Part shown: positions 36,875 to 44,582 of the stretch, piece by piece
Numbering within the stretch: position 1 is the first letter of the stretch
Layout of the letters: every line of letters starts with the position of its first letter
NCBI RefSeq assembly: GCF_000280905.1
Contig: NZ_ALAP01000037.1
Location: 62,001-126,000, forward strand
Length of the DNA: 64,000 nt
DNA from: Streptomyces sp. AA1529
Lineage (GTDB): Bacteria > Actinomycetota > Actinomycetes > Streptomycetales > Streptomycetaceae
Reading direction: 5' to 3'
Notes under the pieces: generated by a model
What the model saw: only the letters and a program-made list of their open reading frames with translations
The model's database searches: none
Told to the model about the DNA's origin: nothing
Translations under genes and position numbers: made by a program

Positions 36875-37159
36875 GGCCAGCTCCCCCCGTCGTCACAGCG
36901 GCGCCAGGCTACAGCGGCCGTCGGGGGCCGGGCTCGGCGAACGTCCCCGCCCGAAACAGGTACCGAGCGCGGCGGTGTCGCACGTTCTCTCCGCCCGGTG
37001 CCCCGGGGAGCGCGCCGCGGTGACCGGCCGCAGCCGTTGCACCTTCTGACCGATCGGACCGCTCCCTGGCCGGGCTCGGCCACCGTGCGCCCAGGACTCG
37101 GCTCGGACGCCCCAGCCTTCCCGCCGGTTCTCTGCGAACACAGCACTAGCATGCTGGTC

Positions 37160-37960
37160 ATGGCCATGTTCGTGCACCTTACATCGGCGGCGAACGCACC
37201 GCGCATCCGGCGGTCCGGCATCCGCGCGGCCTCCCGCGGGCAGGACGGTGCGCGCGGGGTGTACTGCTTTCCGGTGCTGCCCTCCTACACCCTCACCCAC
37301 CAGTGGCTGCGCGAGCTGGCCCGTACCGGCAGCCGGGGAGGTCTGGTGGCTGTCCATGTGCGGCTGGACGACAACCAGGAGGTGCGGGTGGGTCGCTACG
37401 CACGCGAGCAGGCCGCCGTTCCCGCGGCCGAGGCGGTGCGGCGCATCGCGGCTCTGGAGGATCCGCGCGGCTGGGAGGTGTTCGTCCCCCGGGCGGTCCG
37501 GCCGCGCGAGGTGCACCGGATCCGCACCGCACCCCAGGCGGTGGGCTGGCGCTACTGGCCCGAGGCGCACGGTGTGCGGCCCTGCACCTGCGACGGCTGC
37601 CGGGTACGCGGCGAGTACGGATCCCGGCGGCTGCGCGAGCGGTTGCCGCATCCGCTGGACGGTCCGCCGCCGCCCGCCAGGGTGCTGCTCGCACGGATCG
37701 CCGCGGCCGGCACCCCCGGAGACCCGGCCGCACTCCGGGAGACCCTGCACTGGTTCGGCAAGCGCCGCCGCGGCCCGCTCGCTCAACTCGGCCACCTCGC
37801 AGCGCACCCCGATCCCGGCGTGCGGGAAGAGTTCGTGTGGGCCGTCGCCCGCTGGTCCACGCCGGGAGTGGCCGAGTTGCTGGACGGACTCGCCGCCGAC
37901 CCGCACCCGGATGTCCGCGAAGCGGTGGCGACGGTCCGCACACTGTCGCAGAACGGTTAG
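37160..37960 (+). CDS. Possible ART-fold protein with Cys motif and HEAT-like C-terminus
   Basis: A protein of about 266 residues. It begins MAMFVHLTSAANAPRIRRSGIRA...GVYCFPVLPSYTLTHQWLRELAR; the FVHLT...I...GIRA opening resembles the start of DarT/KptA-like ADP-ribosyltransferase folds, but this is pattern similarity only. A middle PCTCDGCRVRGEYGSRRLRERL motif has three Cys in CTCDGC spacing. The C-terminal about 75 residues (RGPLAQLGHLAAHPDPGVREEFVWAVARWSTPGVAELLDGLAADPHPDVREAVATVR) are two HEAT repeats. Start at 37160 or in-frame 37151; a TAGCAT -10-like hexamer 7 nt before 37160 suggests a leaderless start. Role unknown. Confidence 0.65.
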   Translation: MAMFVHLTSAANAPRIRRSGIRAASRGQDGARGVYCFPVLPSYTLTHQWLRELARTGSRGGLVAVHVRLDDNQEVRVGRYAREQAAVPAAEAVRRIAALEDPRGWEVFVPRAVRPREVHRIRTAPQAVGWRYWPEAHGVRPCTCDGCRVRGEYGSRRLRERLPHPLDGPPPPARVLLARIAAAGTPGDPAALRETLHWFGKRRRGPLAQLGHLAAHPDPGVREEFVWAVARWSTPGVAELLDGLAADPHPDVREAVATVRTLSQNG

Positions 37961-38127
37961 GCCCTGTCCTGCGGGTCATGTGACCTCACGAGCGAGGAAC
38001 GGACCCGGTCGGAGCCGCATCTGCCGAAGTCCGGGAAACGGGAGGGCCGGTGGGCGTCCTCGCAGCCGTCCTGGCCGATGAGGAGCGACGGCCCCGTCGG
38101 TTGGTTCCCGTCGACCGCATCCGCGCC

Positions 38128-39008
38128 TCAACCGGTGTGGGCCACCACGGCATCGATGAGCTGGGGCCAGAGTTCACGCGGGCGGTCGTGGCCCATGTCG
38201 GGGACCAGCAGGAGTCCGGCGCCGGGCACCAGCTCCGCAGTGCGCTCACCGCCGCTGGGATCGATCAGCGTGTCGTCCAGGCCGTGGATCACCAGCGTCG
38301 GCACCCGCAGTTCACGCAGGTCGTCCGCGCGGGAACCGCTGAGGATCATCGCGCCGAGCTGCCGCCCGATCCCCGCGGGGTAGTAGGCGCGGTCGTAGCT
38401 CGCGGCGGCCAGCTCACGCAGCACCGCGCCGCTGCCGTATCGCTTGGAGGCCCACACCAGTTCCTTCTCCGCCGCCGCGACGTACCCCTCGCGGTCCGCG
38501 GGCTTGGGGCCGAACAGCACCGCCTGGGCCTGCGGGCTGGGCCGGCCGTATTCACTCTCGCCGGTCGAGGACATCATCGACGTCAAGGTCAGCACCCGCT
38601 CCGGACGGGAGTGCGCCATCGTCTGGGCGATCATCCCTCCCATCGACGCGCCGACCACGTGGGCACGTTCGATACCGAGCTCGGTGAGCAAGCCGAGTCC
38701 GTCGTCGGCCATGTCGACCAGCCGGTAGGGAACCATCTCGAGGGCGGCGGAATGTCCCCCGAGCTGACGGTTGCCATGAACTCGCCCACGTCCACGGGGT
38801 GATCGTCGAACTTCGTGGACAGCCCGCAGTCACGATTGTCGTACCGGATCACATAACGGCCGCGCCCGGCCAGCGCCCTGCAGAAGTCCTCGTGCCAGCC
38901 GAGCAACTGTGCGCCGAAACCCATCACCAGCAGGACCGGAGGGTCGCCCGGATCGCCGAAGCTCTCGTACGCGATGGACACCTCGGGGGACACGACAGCG
39001 TTCGGCAT
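38128..39008 (-). pseudogene. Alpha/beta hydrolase gene with a single frameshift
   Basis: Two overlapping frames together make one complete alpha/beta hydrolase. The first part (39008 to about 38745) reads MPNAVVSPEVSIAYESFGDPGDPPVLLVMGFGAQLLGWHEDFCRALAGRGRYVIRYDNRDCGLSTKFDDHP...FMATVSSGDIPP. The second continues ALEMVPYRLVDMADDGLGLLTELGIERAHVVGASMGGMIAQ... to 38128. The nucleophile elbow GASMGG, the Asp in HGLDDTLID and the His in PDMGHDRP are all present downstream of the break. One base appears to be missing in the CCGCCG run at about 38743-38750. It is either a recent pseudogene or a sequencing error; nothing suggests programmed frameshifting. Confidence 0.8.
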
Positions 39009-39230
39009 ATTCGGAGCCTGTCACAGCCGCCCATCCGGCGCAGCCAGAATTTCGGCGGGTGACCTGCGCAGACTCGTCCGGCTTCGCCCTCGACCCGCCG
39101 GACAGGGCCTGGTGCCCTACCGGTCGGCGTTCGCCCTGTGGTGCCTCGGATCGCCGTGGCACAGGTCTCGGCGACCGCGACGTCGGAAACCCGCCAGCAC
39201 GCTCACGGTCGGCCGGGCGAGCATCCGCTC

Positions 39231-39872
39231 ATGAGCGCTGAAACGCGGGGAATCCGCATCCGGCACCGCGGGTACGAGCCGCAGGTCCATCCCACCGCCT
39301 ACGTCGCCCCGACGGCCACGCTCGTCGGCGATGTCCGCGTGGGGCCGAGGGCGCGGGTGATGTACGGCGCGGTGCTCGATGCCGAGGGGTCCCGGATCGA
39401 GATCGGGGAGGCGGCGGTGATCTGCGAGAACGCGGTGTTGCGCGGGTCTGCGGTCGCCGGCGATCAGCCGGTGCTCGTCGCCGATCACGTCTTCGTGGGA
39501 CCGCACGCCACCCTGCTGGGCTGCGAGGTCGGCAGATGCGTCTACGTGGCGACCTCGGCGACGGTCCTGCAGCGCGCACATCTGGGGGCAGGCACGGTGG
39601 TCGCCGTCGGCGCGCTCGTCCATGCGCGCACCGATGTGCCGGACGAGTACTTCGTGCCGCCGCACACCGTGGCGCTCGACACGCCGGTGCGACTGCTGGC
39701 ACCCGGCGACCCGGGCCTGGCCGAGGCCGTCCGACAGGTGGGCTTCGCGCAGGTGGCGTTCGGCGTCGAGGCGGAGTGGACCGACCACGTCAGCCGGTAC
39801 GAGCACATCGCGGAGGTACGCGTCGACGAGTTCGGCCCGCACGCGGACGATGAGATCCTGCATCGCGGCTAG
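39231..39872 (+). CDS. Gamma-carbonic-anhydrase-like hexapeptide-repeat protein
   Basis: A 213-residue left-handed beta-helix protein. Hexapeptide repeats run from PQVHPTAYVAPTATLVGDVRVGPRARVMYGAVLDAEGSRIEIGEAAVICENAVLRG through VADHVFVGPHATLLGCEVGRCVYVATSATVLQRAHLGAGTVVAVGALVHARTDVPDEYFVPPHTVALD. Family members bind zinc through three His; here DHVFVGPHA supplies two candidate His, while the first typical His-Asn pair is less clear. It may be a carbonic anhydrase or a non-catalytic PaaY/CaiE-like relative. A C-terminal helical tail (EAEWTDHVSRYEHIAEVRVDEFGPHADDE) follows. ATG at 39231. Confidence 0.8.
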   Translation: MSAETRGIRIRHRGYEPQVHPTAYVAPTATLVGDVRVGPRARVMYGAVLDAEGSRIEIGEAAVICENAVLRGSAVAGDQPVLVADHVFVGPHATLLGCEVGRCVYVATSATVLQRAHLGAGTVVAVGALVHARTDVPDEYFVPPHTVALDTPVRLLAPGDPGLAEAVRQVGFAQVAFGVEAEWTDHVSRYEHIAEVRVDEFGPHADDEILHRG

Positions 39873-39982
39873 GGCCGCATCAACGCTTCCTGCCCATGTT
39901 CGACGGCACCGGCCACGCCGACGACCGGCGCCGACGCGCCGCCGCGCCGTCGCCGGCAGGGTGAACGTTGCCCGACCCGGCG

Positions 39983-40147
39983 CTACTCCTCTCCCTCGTG
40001 GCGCACCGCGAGGTGCACCCACACCGTTTTGCCCGCACCCGTGCGGGGGCGTACGCCCCATGCCTGGGACAGGGCGTCGACCAGGAGTAATCCGCGCCCG
40101 GAGGTCCCCTCCGGTGCCGGTTTGCGGAGTTCGGGCATCTCCCACTG
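39983..40147 (-). pseudogene. C-terminal fragment of HATPase (anti-sigma-like) gene interrupted by IS
   Basis: The minus strand reads QWEMPELRKPAPEGTSGRGLLLVDALSQAWGVRPRTGAGKTVWVHLAVRHEGEE and stops at 39983-39985. This is the G2-box half (GTSGRGLLLVDALS) of the single-domain HATPase_c proteins found in Streptomyces WhiJ/AbaA-type loci. It lacks its start. Its N-terminal half lies at 41889-42180, on the other side of the IS605-type element. Confidence 0.88.
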
Positions 40148-40330
40148 TTGACATCCTCCCGGCCCTAAAGGACCGGGATTCCTACTGCCCGCGTCTGCGG
40201 GCCTCGGTGGGTTCCTGCTTCAACGCGCTGCGCCGGTACGGGTACCGGTCTTACCTGCGCTCCACAGGCCGCAACGGCCAGTCCGGCCGCCTTCGCGACG
40301 TTGACCGCCGCGTTCACGTCCCGGTCGAGG
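40128..40330 (-). ncRNA. Predicted omega-RNA (reRNA) of the TnpB element, with guide
   Basis: In IS605-type elements the TnpB guide RNA is transcribed across the tnpB 3' end and the right end. Its last part is flanking DNA that serves as guide. Here the scaffold would include the right-end hairpin (40158-40177), and the guide would be about the first 20 minus-strand bases beyond the end, CAGTGGGAGATGCCCGAACT (40147 to 40128). The upstream limit is arbitrary. This is an inference from family knowledge. Confidence 0.45.
40158..40177. repeat. Right-end hairpin of the IS605-type element
   Basis: Stem CCCGGCCC / GGACCGGG with a TAAA loop, at the tnpB 3' end; the tnpB stop codon lies inside it. 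Subterminal hairpins are what TnpA recognises in this family. Confidence 0.75.
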
Positions 40331-41382
40331 ACGGCCCCGCACTCCCGGCACGTCCACTCCCGGACGCGCAGGGGCTTGGGGCCGTCCTTGACGCCGCACT
40401 GCGAGCACACCTGACTGGTGGGCTCGAACCGTCCGATCCTCACGAAGGTGCGCCCGTACCGTGCGGCCTTGTACTCCAGCATGTTCACGAACGCCGACCA
40501 TCCGGCGTCGTGCACGGACTTGGCCAGGCGCGTACGGGCGAGTCCCTTCACCGCCAGGTCTTCCACAGCGACCGCTTGGTTCTCGCGGATCAGCCGGGTG
40601 GAGAGCTGGTGGTGGAACTCGCGGCGCGCGTCGGCCACCCGCGCGTGAGCGCGAGCGACCTTCACCCTGGCCTTGCCCCGGTTCGCGGAGCCCTTCTGCT
40701 TGCGGGACAGGTCCCGCTGTGCCTTCTTCAGCCGCTTCCCGGCCCGGCGCAGGAAGCGCGGGCTGTCGACCTTCGTGCCGTCGGAGAGGATCGCGAAGTG
40801 CCCGAGCCCGAGGTCGATGCCGACTTCAGGCGTCGTCTCCGGCAGCACCTCGGAGGCGTCCGTCTCGACGACGAAGCTCGCGAAGTACCGGCCTGCGGCG
40901 TCCATCAGGACCGTCACGGTGGACGGGACGGACGGCAGGGCGCGGGACCAGCGAACGGGCACGTCGCCGACCTTCGGCAGGCGCAGCTTCCCGCCCGCCG
41001 TGATCCGCCACGACGCGTTCGCGGTGAAGCGGACGGTCTGCCGGCTGTCCTTGCGGGACTTGTACCGGGGCGGCCCCACCTTCGGGCGCTTGCCCTCGAG
41101 GCCGTCGAAGAAGTTCCTGTACGCGGTGTCCAGGTCCCGGAGGGACTGCTGGAGGATCACCGAGGACACCTCGCCGAGCCAGGCCCGCTCCGGTGTCTTC
41201 TTCGACGCGGTGAGCCGCTTCGACAGCTCGCCCGAGGAGACGAACGGCAGCCCCGCTGTGCGGGCCTCCTCTCGGACGCGCAATGCGTCGTTGAAGACGA
41301 CCCGCGCACACCCGAACGCCCTCGCCAACGCCATGCGCTGACCGGCGCCCGGGTACAAGCGGAAGCTGTACCGCAGCTGCAT
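40165..41382 (-). CDS. tnpB: TnpB RNA-guided nuclease of IS605-type element
   Basis: A 405-residue TnpB, the ancestor-type of Cas12. The N-terminal wedge/HTH part (MQLRYSFRLYPGAGQRMALARAFGCARVVFNDALR) is followed by the RuvC-like nuclease. The three acidic residues are visible: Asp in VGIDLGLGHFAILSDG, Glu in VAVEDLAVKGLAR and Asp in LDRDVNAAVNVAKAAGLAV. A Cys4 zinc finger (CSQCG...CRECG) lies between the second and third. All catalytic features are intact and the length is normal, so it is probably active. It would cut at donor sites matching its right-end-derived guide beside a short TAM. ATG at 41382, divergent from tnpA. Confidence 0.93.
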   Translation of the reverse strand: MQLRYSFRLYPGAGQRMALARAFGCARVVFNDALRVREEARTAGLPFVSSGELSKRLTASKKTPERAWLGEVSSVILQQSLRDLDTAYRNFFDGLEGKRPKVGPPRYKSRKDSRQTVRFTANASWRITAGGKLRLPKVGDVPVRWSRALPSVPSTVTVLMDAAGRYFASFVVETDASEVLPETTPEVGIDLGLGHFAILSDGTKVDSPRFLRRAGKRLKKAQRDLSRKQKGSANRGKARVKVARAHARVADARREFHHQLSTRLIRENQAVAVEDLAVKGLARTRLAKSVHDAGWSAFVNMLEYKAARYGRTFVRIGRFEPTSQVCSQCGVKDGPKPLRVREWTCRECGAVLDRDVNAAVNVAKAAGLAVAACGAQVRPVPVPAQRVEAGTHRGPQTRAVGIPVL

Positions 41383-41401
41383 GAGATCACCTTATTGGCC
41401 T

Positions 41402-41830
41402 ATGCCACCACGACGGGACCCAAATCCCGATATCCGCAGGCGCCGTACGGTCGTCCACAACCTGCACGCGCACCTGGTCTTCGTCACCAAGTACCGGCGG
41501 GGCGCCATGGACGACGAGATGCTGACACGCTGCGAAGAGACCATGCGCAAGGTGGGCGACGACTTCGGCGCCACGCTCACCGGGTTCAACGGCGAAGCCG
41601 ACCACGTACACCTCCTCGTGCACTACCCGCCGAAGATCACCCTGTCCGGACTGGTGAACTCACTCAAGGGCGTCTCCGCCCGGCGTCCGCGCGCCGAGTA
41701 CACCGGCCGGGTCAACCGCGCCGTCATACACGGACACTTCCGGTCACCCTCATGCTTCGCCGGATCGGTCGGCGGCGCACCCCTCCACCTGGTCAAGGAC
41801 TACATCGAACAGCAGAAGCGGCCCGACTGA
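41402..41830 (+). CDS. tnpA: TnpA Y1-type (HUH) transposase
   Basis: A protein of about 142 residues of the IS200 family that moves single-stranded DNA. The HUH metal motif is DHVHLLVHYP. The catalytic Tyr is in the C-terminal helix (LVKDYIEQQKRPD). NLHAHLVFVTKYRR at the N-terminus is also conserved. The stretch NRAVIHGHFRSPSCFAGSVGGAP differs from the usual LWSPSYFA, with Cys for Tyr and the Trp missing, but that Tyr is not the nucleophile. ATG at 41402 is chosen; an upstream in-frame ATG at 41381 overlaps the tnpB start. Confidence 0.9.
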   Translation: MPPRRDPNPDIRRRRTVVHNLHAHLVFVTKYRRGAMDDEMLTRCEETMRKVGDDFGATLTGFNGEADHVHLLVHYPPKITLSGLVNSLKGVSARRPRAEYTGRVNRAVIHGHFRSPSCFAGSVGGAPLHLVKDYIEQQKRPD

Positions 41831-41858
41831 GCGGGCCGCCGCCATGGGGCAATGTCAC

Positions 41859-41878
41859 CCCCGCCCTCAAGGACGGGG
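41859..41878. repeat. Left-end hairpin of the IS605-type element
   Basis: Stem CCCCGCCC / GGACGGGG around TCAA, 29 bp after the tnpA stop. It closely resembles the right-end hairpin at 40158-40177. Confidence 0.7.
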
Positions 41879-41888
41879 CACTCCCGCC

Positions 41889-42180
41889 AAGCGCCTCGGT
41901 AGGCGTCGGAGACCTCCAGGACGAGGACCCCGCCCCGGCGGCGGAGCACGAGTTCCAACTGGTCGCCGATCCCCTGCGCGGCATGGGTGACCGCGTTGGT
42001 CGTCAACTCGCTCACAACGAGCGCCGCTTCGTCGCAGAGGTGGCCGAGTTTCCACTCTCTGAGCACCAGCCGCACATGCTCCCGCGCCCTTGGCACGGAC
42101 GCCTTGCTGAGACGGAACCTTGCGATGTTCGTACGCCCGGACATGGGGCCTCCCGCGGCTGAGCAGGTCGATTCATTCAC
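41889..42180 (-). pseudogene. N-terminal fragment of HATPase (anti-sigma-like) gene interrupted by IS
   Basis: The minus strand from 42180 reads MNESTCSAAGGPMSGRTNIARFRLSKASVPRAREHVRLVLREWKLGHLCDEAALVVSELTTNAVTHAAQGIGDQLELVLRRRGGVLVLEVSDAYRGAW and runs into the element. The N-box (ELTTNAVTHA) and the G1-like VSDA are here; the G2 box is on the far fragment. ATP binding must be lost. A second possible start is 42144 (MSGRTNIARF). It is divergent from the XRE gene, as in AbaA/WhiJ-type clusters. Confidence 0.88.
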
Positions 42181-42344
42181 CCCTGGTGCGCATATGGGTG
42201 CGCTGGGTGAGGTGACTCACGTTATGCGGCCCCCGCGGGTCACTGCAACTCCTCACTATCGAGAATTTGCATGACGCTGCCGCAGCAACGAATGCCCGTG
42301 TACCGTGCGTTGCCGTGCGAGCGGCACACGCAGAGAGGAAGAAG

Positions 42345-43208
42345 ATGCCCGCAGGTGGACGCCCCACGATGCGCAGCCGTCGTCTCGGGTCGGCTCTCCG
42401 TCGTCTCCGCGAGGTGGCACGGCTCGACCAGCAGCAGGCAGCCGAGTACATCGCGGGCTCGAAAGCGAAAGTCAGCCGCATCGAGTCGGGCCAGGTAGCG
42501 GCGCGCCCCGGCGACGTCCGGTTACTGCTGGAGCTCTACGGAATCCAGGACCCGGAGACGTTCCGCCACTACGAGCAGTTGGCGCGGGATGCCAACAAAC
42601 GAGGGTGGTGGCTCGACTATCGCATCTCGCCGGAGCTGAGCGACTACATCGCCCTGGAGCACGACGCGACGTTCGTCCGCACCTGGCAGACAGTGCTGGT
42701 CCCAGGACTCTTGCAAACGGCCGACTACACCCGGACGTTGGTAGAAAGCAATCCCTCCGTGACGGAACCCGACGTCGTGGAGCAGGCAGTCAAGATGCGG
42801 CAGGAGCGTCGCCGCAGGTTCGAGGAGTCCGGGGCGCGCTACAGCGCCGTGGTCTGGGAGCCCGCCCTCTCCAACCCCATGCCCTCCCGCGAGGTGCACA
42901 GGAATCAACTCGCAGATCTGCTGGAAACCGCTGCTCGCCCGAACGTCACCTTCCAGGTGCTGCCGACCACCGAGTGGGCCGCCGCGCGGTCCGCGCCCAC
43001 CTTCGTCATGCTCTCCTTCGACGGCGAGTGGTCGCCTTCCGCCGTGGGACAGGAGACACACCGCAACGTGGCCATCACGGAAGACGAGACCGAAATCGCA
43101 GCCTACGCACACTCCTTCGACCAGCTACGCTCGGTAGCGCTGAATCCGGCCGACAGCCAGGGATTCATCGCGGACACGCTGGCCGCCATAGCCGAGGAGA
43201 GTCAGTGA
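42345..43208 (+). CDS. XRE regulator with DUF5753 domain (WhiJ-like)
   Basis: A 287-residue protein. The N-terminal HTH (RRLGSALRRLREVARLDQQQAAEYIAGSKAKVSRIESGQVAARPGDVRLLLELYG) is followed by the DUF5753 domain (WWLDYRISPELSDYIALEHDATFVRTWQTVLVPGLLQTADYTRTL...RRRRFEESGARYSAVVWEPAL...VTFQVLPTTEWAAARSAPTFVMLSF). The family includes S. coelicolor WhiJ and many paralogues that control development or secondary metabolism, usually with a DUF397 partner. ATG at 42345 with GAGAGGAAGAAG upstream. Overlaps the DUF397 start by 4 nt (GTGA). Confidence 0.93.
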   Translation: MPAGGRPTMRSRRLGSALRRLREVARLDQQQAAEYIAGSKAKVSRIESGQVAARPGDVRLLLELYGIQDPETFRHYEQLARDANKRGWWLDYRISPELSDYIALEHDATFVRTWQTVLVPGLLQTADYTRTLVESNPSVTEPDVVEQAVKMRQERRRRFEESGARYSAVVWEPALSNPMPSREVHRNQLADLLETAARPNVTFQVLPTTEWAAARSAPTFVMLSFDGEWSPSAVGQETHRNVAITEDETEIAAYAHSFDQLRSVALNPADSQGFIADTLAAIAEESQ

Positions 43209-43417
43209 ACGTGAGCGACGAGCCGGTCACCCCCTTCTTCAAGTCGAGCTACTCGGGCTCCGACCCGAACCACGAGTGCGTGGAGGTCGCCCACACAGCG
43301 GCCGGCGGGCGCGCGGTCCGCGACAGCAAGGACCCCGCGCGGGGAACGGCGTACTTCGGGGCCCAAGCCTGGCAGGCATTCGTCAGCGCGCTGGGCAGGG
43401 GCCCGGAGGCCGGCTGA
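43205..43417 (+). CDS. DUF397-family small protein
   Basis: A 70-residue protein with the DUF397 signature FFKSSYSGSDPNHECVEVAHTAAGGRAVRDSKDPARGTAYFGAQAWQAFVSAL. GTG start at 43205 overlaps the XRE stop (GTGA), implying translational coupling; an alternative GTG is at 43211. DUF397 proteins are thought to modulate their cognate XRE partner. A strong palindrome terminator follows 12 bp after the stop. Confidence 0.92.
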   Translation: MNVSDEPVTPFFKSSYSGSDPNHECVEVAHTAAGGRAVRDSKDPARGTAYFGAQAWQAFVSALGRGPEAG

Positions 43418-43428
43418 GCCCAGGACAA

Positions 43429-43466
43429 GCGTGGCCGCCCCCTACCGCGGTAGGGGGCGGCCACGC
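43429..43466 (+). terminator. Perfect 38-bp palindrome ending the XRE-DUF397 operon
   Basis: A 19-bp inverted repeat without spacer (GCGTGGCCGCCCCCTACCG and its complement), 12 bp after the DUF397 stop. There is no T-tract. Confidence 0.85.
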
Positions 43467-43523
43467 ACATGTGGCTCCGCGGTAGCTCCCGCGCGACGTA
43501 TCAGGCGCCATAGCTTCCCGCTC

Positions 43524-44069
43524 ATGAACGCTTCCCGGACCACCACAGCGCCTTCCTCCTCCGCACCCTCGGCCTCGCGGCGGTTCGGGCGGCGGCTGGG
43601 AGGGGCCGTCGCGCTCTTCCCGCTCGGGCTGTTCGCCCTGCTCGCGGGACTCGGCGGACAGAGCGGGTCCGCACGCAGGGTGCTGCGCGCGGACCCCGGA
43701 ACGAGCAGTCCACGAGTACTGACACAAGCGCTACTGACCGTGCTGCTCGGCGTCCTGGCGCTGATCCTGGCCGGGATACTCGCCCTGGGCATCGCGCGCG
43801 GACTGTTCTACGGCTTCGTGGACAGCGGCCCCTACGACGACTCCTGGGGCGGCCCGAGCAGGACCGGGGCCTGGCTGGCGCACTTCGGGGTGAGCGTACC
43901 GATCTGCGGCGCCGCGGTCGGGCTGCTGTACGGCCTGGCCGCGCTGCACCGGCGGATGACGGCCCCGCTGCGCGGCGAGCACCGACCCGCGTGGGTACTG
44001 CCGACGGTGCTGCTGAGCTGCGCGGCTGCCGCGCTGTTCCTGGTGGCGTTCGTGCACCAGTTGGACTGA
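43524..44069 (+). CDS. Four-helix integral membrane protein, unknown function
   Basis: A 181-residue protein with a Ser/Thr/Arg-rich N-terminus (about 25 residues). Hydrophobic helices are near residues 25-45 (LGGAVALFPLGLFALLAGLG), 66-92 (VLTQALLTVLLGVLALILAGILALGIARG), 118-140 (FGVSVPICGAAVGLLYGLAAL) and 158-178 (VLPTVLLSCAAAALFLVAFVH). I recognise no domain. ATG at 43524. Its convergent neighbour is a tautomerase-like gene 20 bp away. Confidence 0.7.
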   Translation: MNASRTTTAPSSSAPSASRRFGRRLGGAVALFPLGLFALLAGLGGQSGSARRVLRADPGTSSPRVLTQALLTVLLGVLALILAGILALGIARGLFYGFVDSGPYDDSWGGPSRTGAWLAHFGVSVPICGAAVGLLYGLAALHRRMTAPLRGEHRPAWVLPTVLLSCAAAALFLVAFVHQLD

Positions 44070-44089
44070 GCCGCGCCCCCGCGGGTGTC

Positions 44090-44440
44090 TCACTCCCCTT
44101 GGGACCAGGCGGCGACCGGGAGCGCCAGGTAGACGCCGAAATCGTCGAGGCCGGTCGCCTCGGCGATGCTCTCGTGGAGCCGGTCCACGCGCTGCTGACG
44201 GTCGGCGGCCCGGCTCTCGAACCACTTGGACCGCACCTCGATCACGATGTCCAGGCCGCAGCGGTCGAGGGGTCCGAGTTGCCGGAAGCGGAGCTCCACG
44301 TCGCCGGGTTGCAGGTCGCCGTCGTAGGGCTCCTCGGGGCACTCGACCGCCACCGAGACCAGGTGCGGCAGCACCGCGCCCAGTTCGCGGAGCGTGTGCT
44401 CGGGCACGCCCGGCGCGCAGGTCACTTCGACGAGGGGCAT
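44090..44440 (-). CDS. Tautomerase-like small protein
   Basis: A 116-residue protein starting MPLVEVTCAPGVPEHTLRELGAVLPHLVSVAVECPEEPYDGDLQPGDVELRFRQLGPLDRCGLDIVIEVRSKWFESRAADRQQRVDRLHESIAEAT. Pro2 followed by a hydrophobic strand, and the VIEVRSKWFESRAADRQQRVDRL helix, fit the tautomerase (4-OT/CHMI) fold, where the N-terminal proline is the catalytic base. The first half is longer than in 4-OT. Enzymatic assignment is tentative. ATG at 44440, no strong RBS noted. Confidence 0.6.
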   Translation of the reverse strand: MPLVEVTCAPGVPEHTLRELGAVLPHLVSVAVECPEEPYDGDLQPGDVELRFRQLGPLDRCGLDIVIEVRSKWFESRAADRQQRVDRLHESIAEATGLDDFGVYLALPVAAWSQGE

Positions 44441-44582
44441 CGCTCACTCCTGACCGGACCGGTGGGCCCGTCGGGGTCGGTGGTAGCTGTCGGTGGTAGC
44501 CGCGGAGGTACGGCCGGAGCGGGCCGGAGGCGCTCGCTTCCGTCCATCGCCGTCCGGGCGGGAGCAGGACCGGGCTCCGGCG

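Larger units (their letters stand above)
40148..41888. mobile_element. IS200/IS605-type insertion sequence with tnpA and tnpB
   Basis: A 1.74-kb element with divergent tnpA (plus) and tnpB (minus), as in IS605. It splits a HATPase gene: protein halves fit together across it (VSDAYRGAWRE before, QWEMPELR after). Ends carry similar imperfect hairpins at 40158-40177 and 41859-41878 instead of inverted repeats. No target duplication is seen, as expected for a Y1 transposase. Boundaries are accurate to a few bases only. Confidence 0.88.

Noticed and set aside
38743..38750. Programmed ribosomal frameshift in the hydrolase
   Set aside because: No slippery heptamer, stimulatory stem-loop or family precedent; a simple base loss explains it.
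41740..41770. Loss of the TnpA active-site Tyr (SPSCFAG instead of SPSYFA)
   Set aside because: The family nucleophile lies in the later helix (KDYIEQQ), which is intact; the Cys replaces a structural residue.
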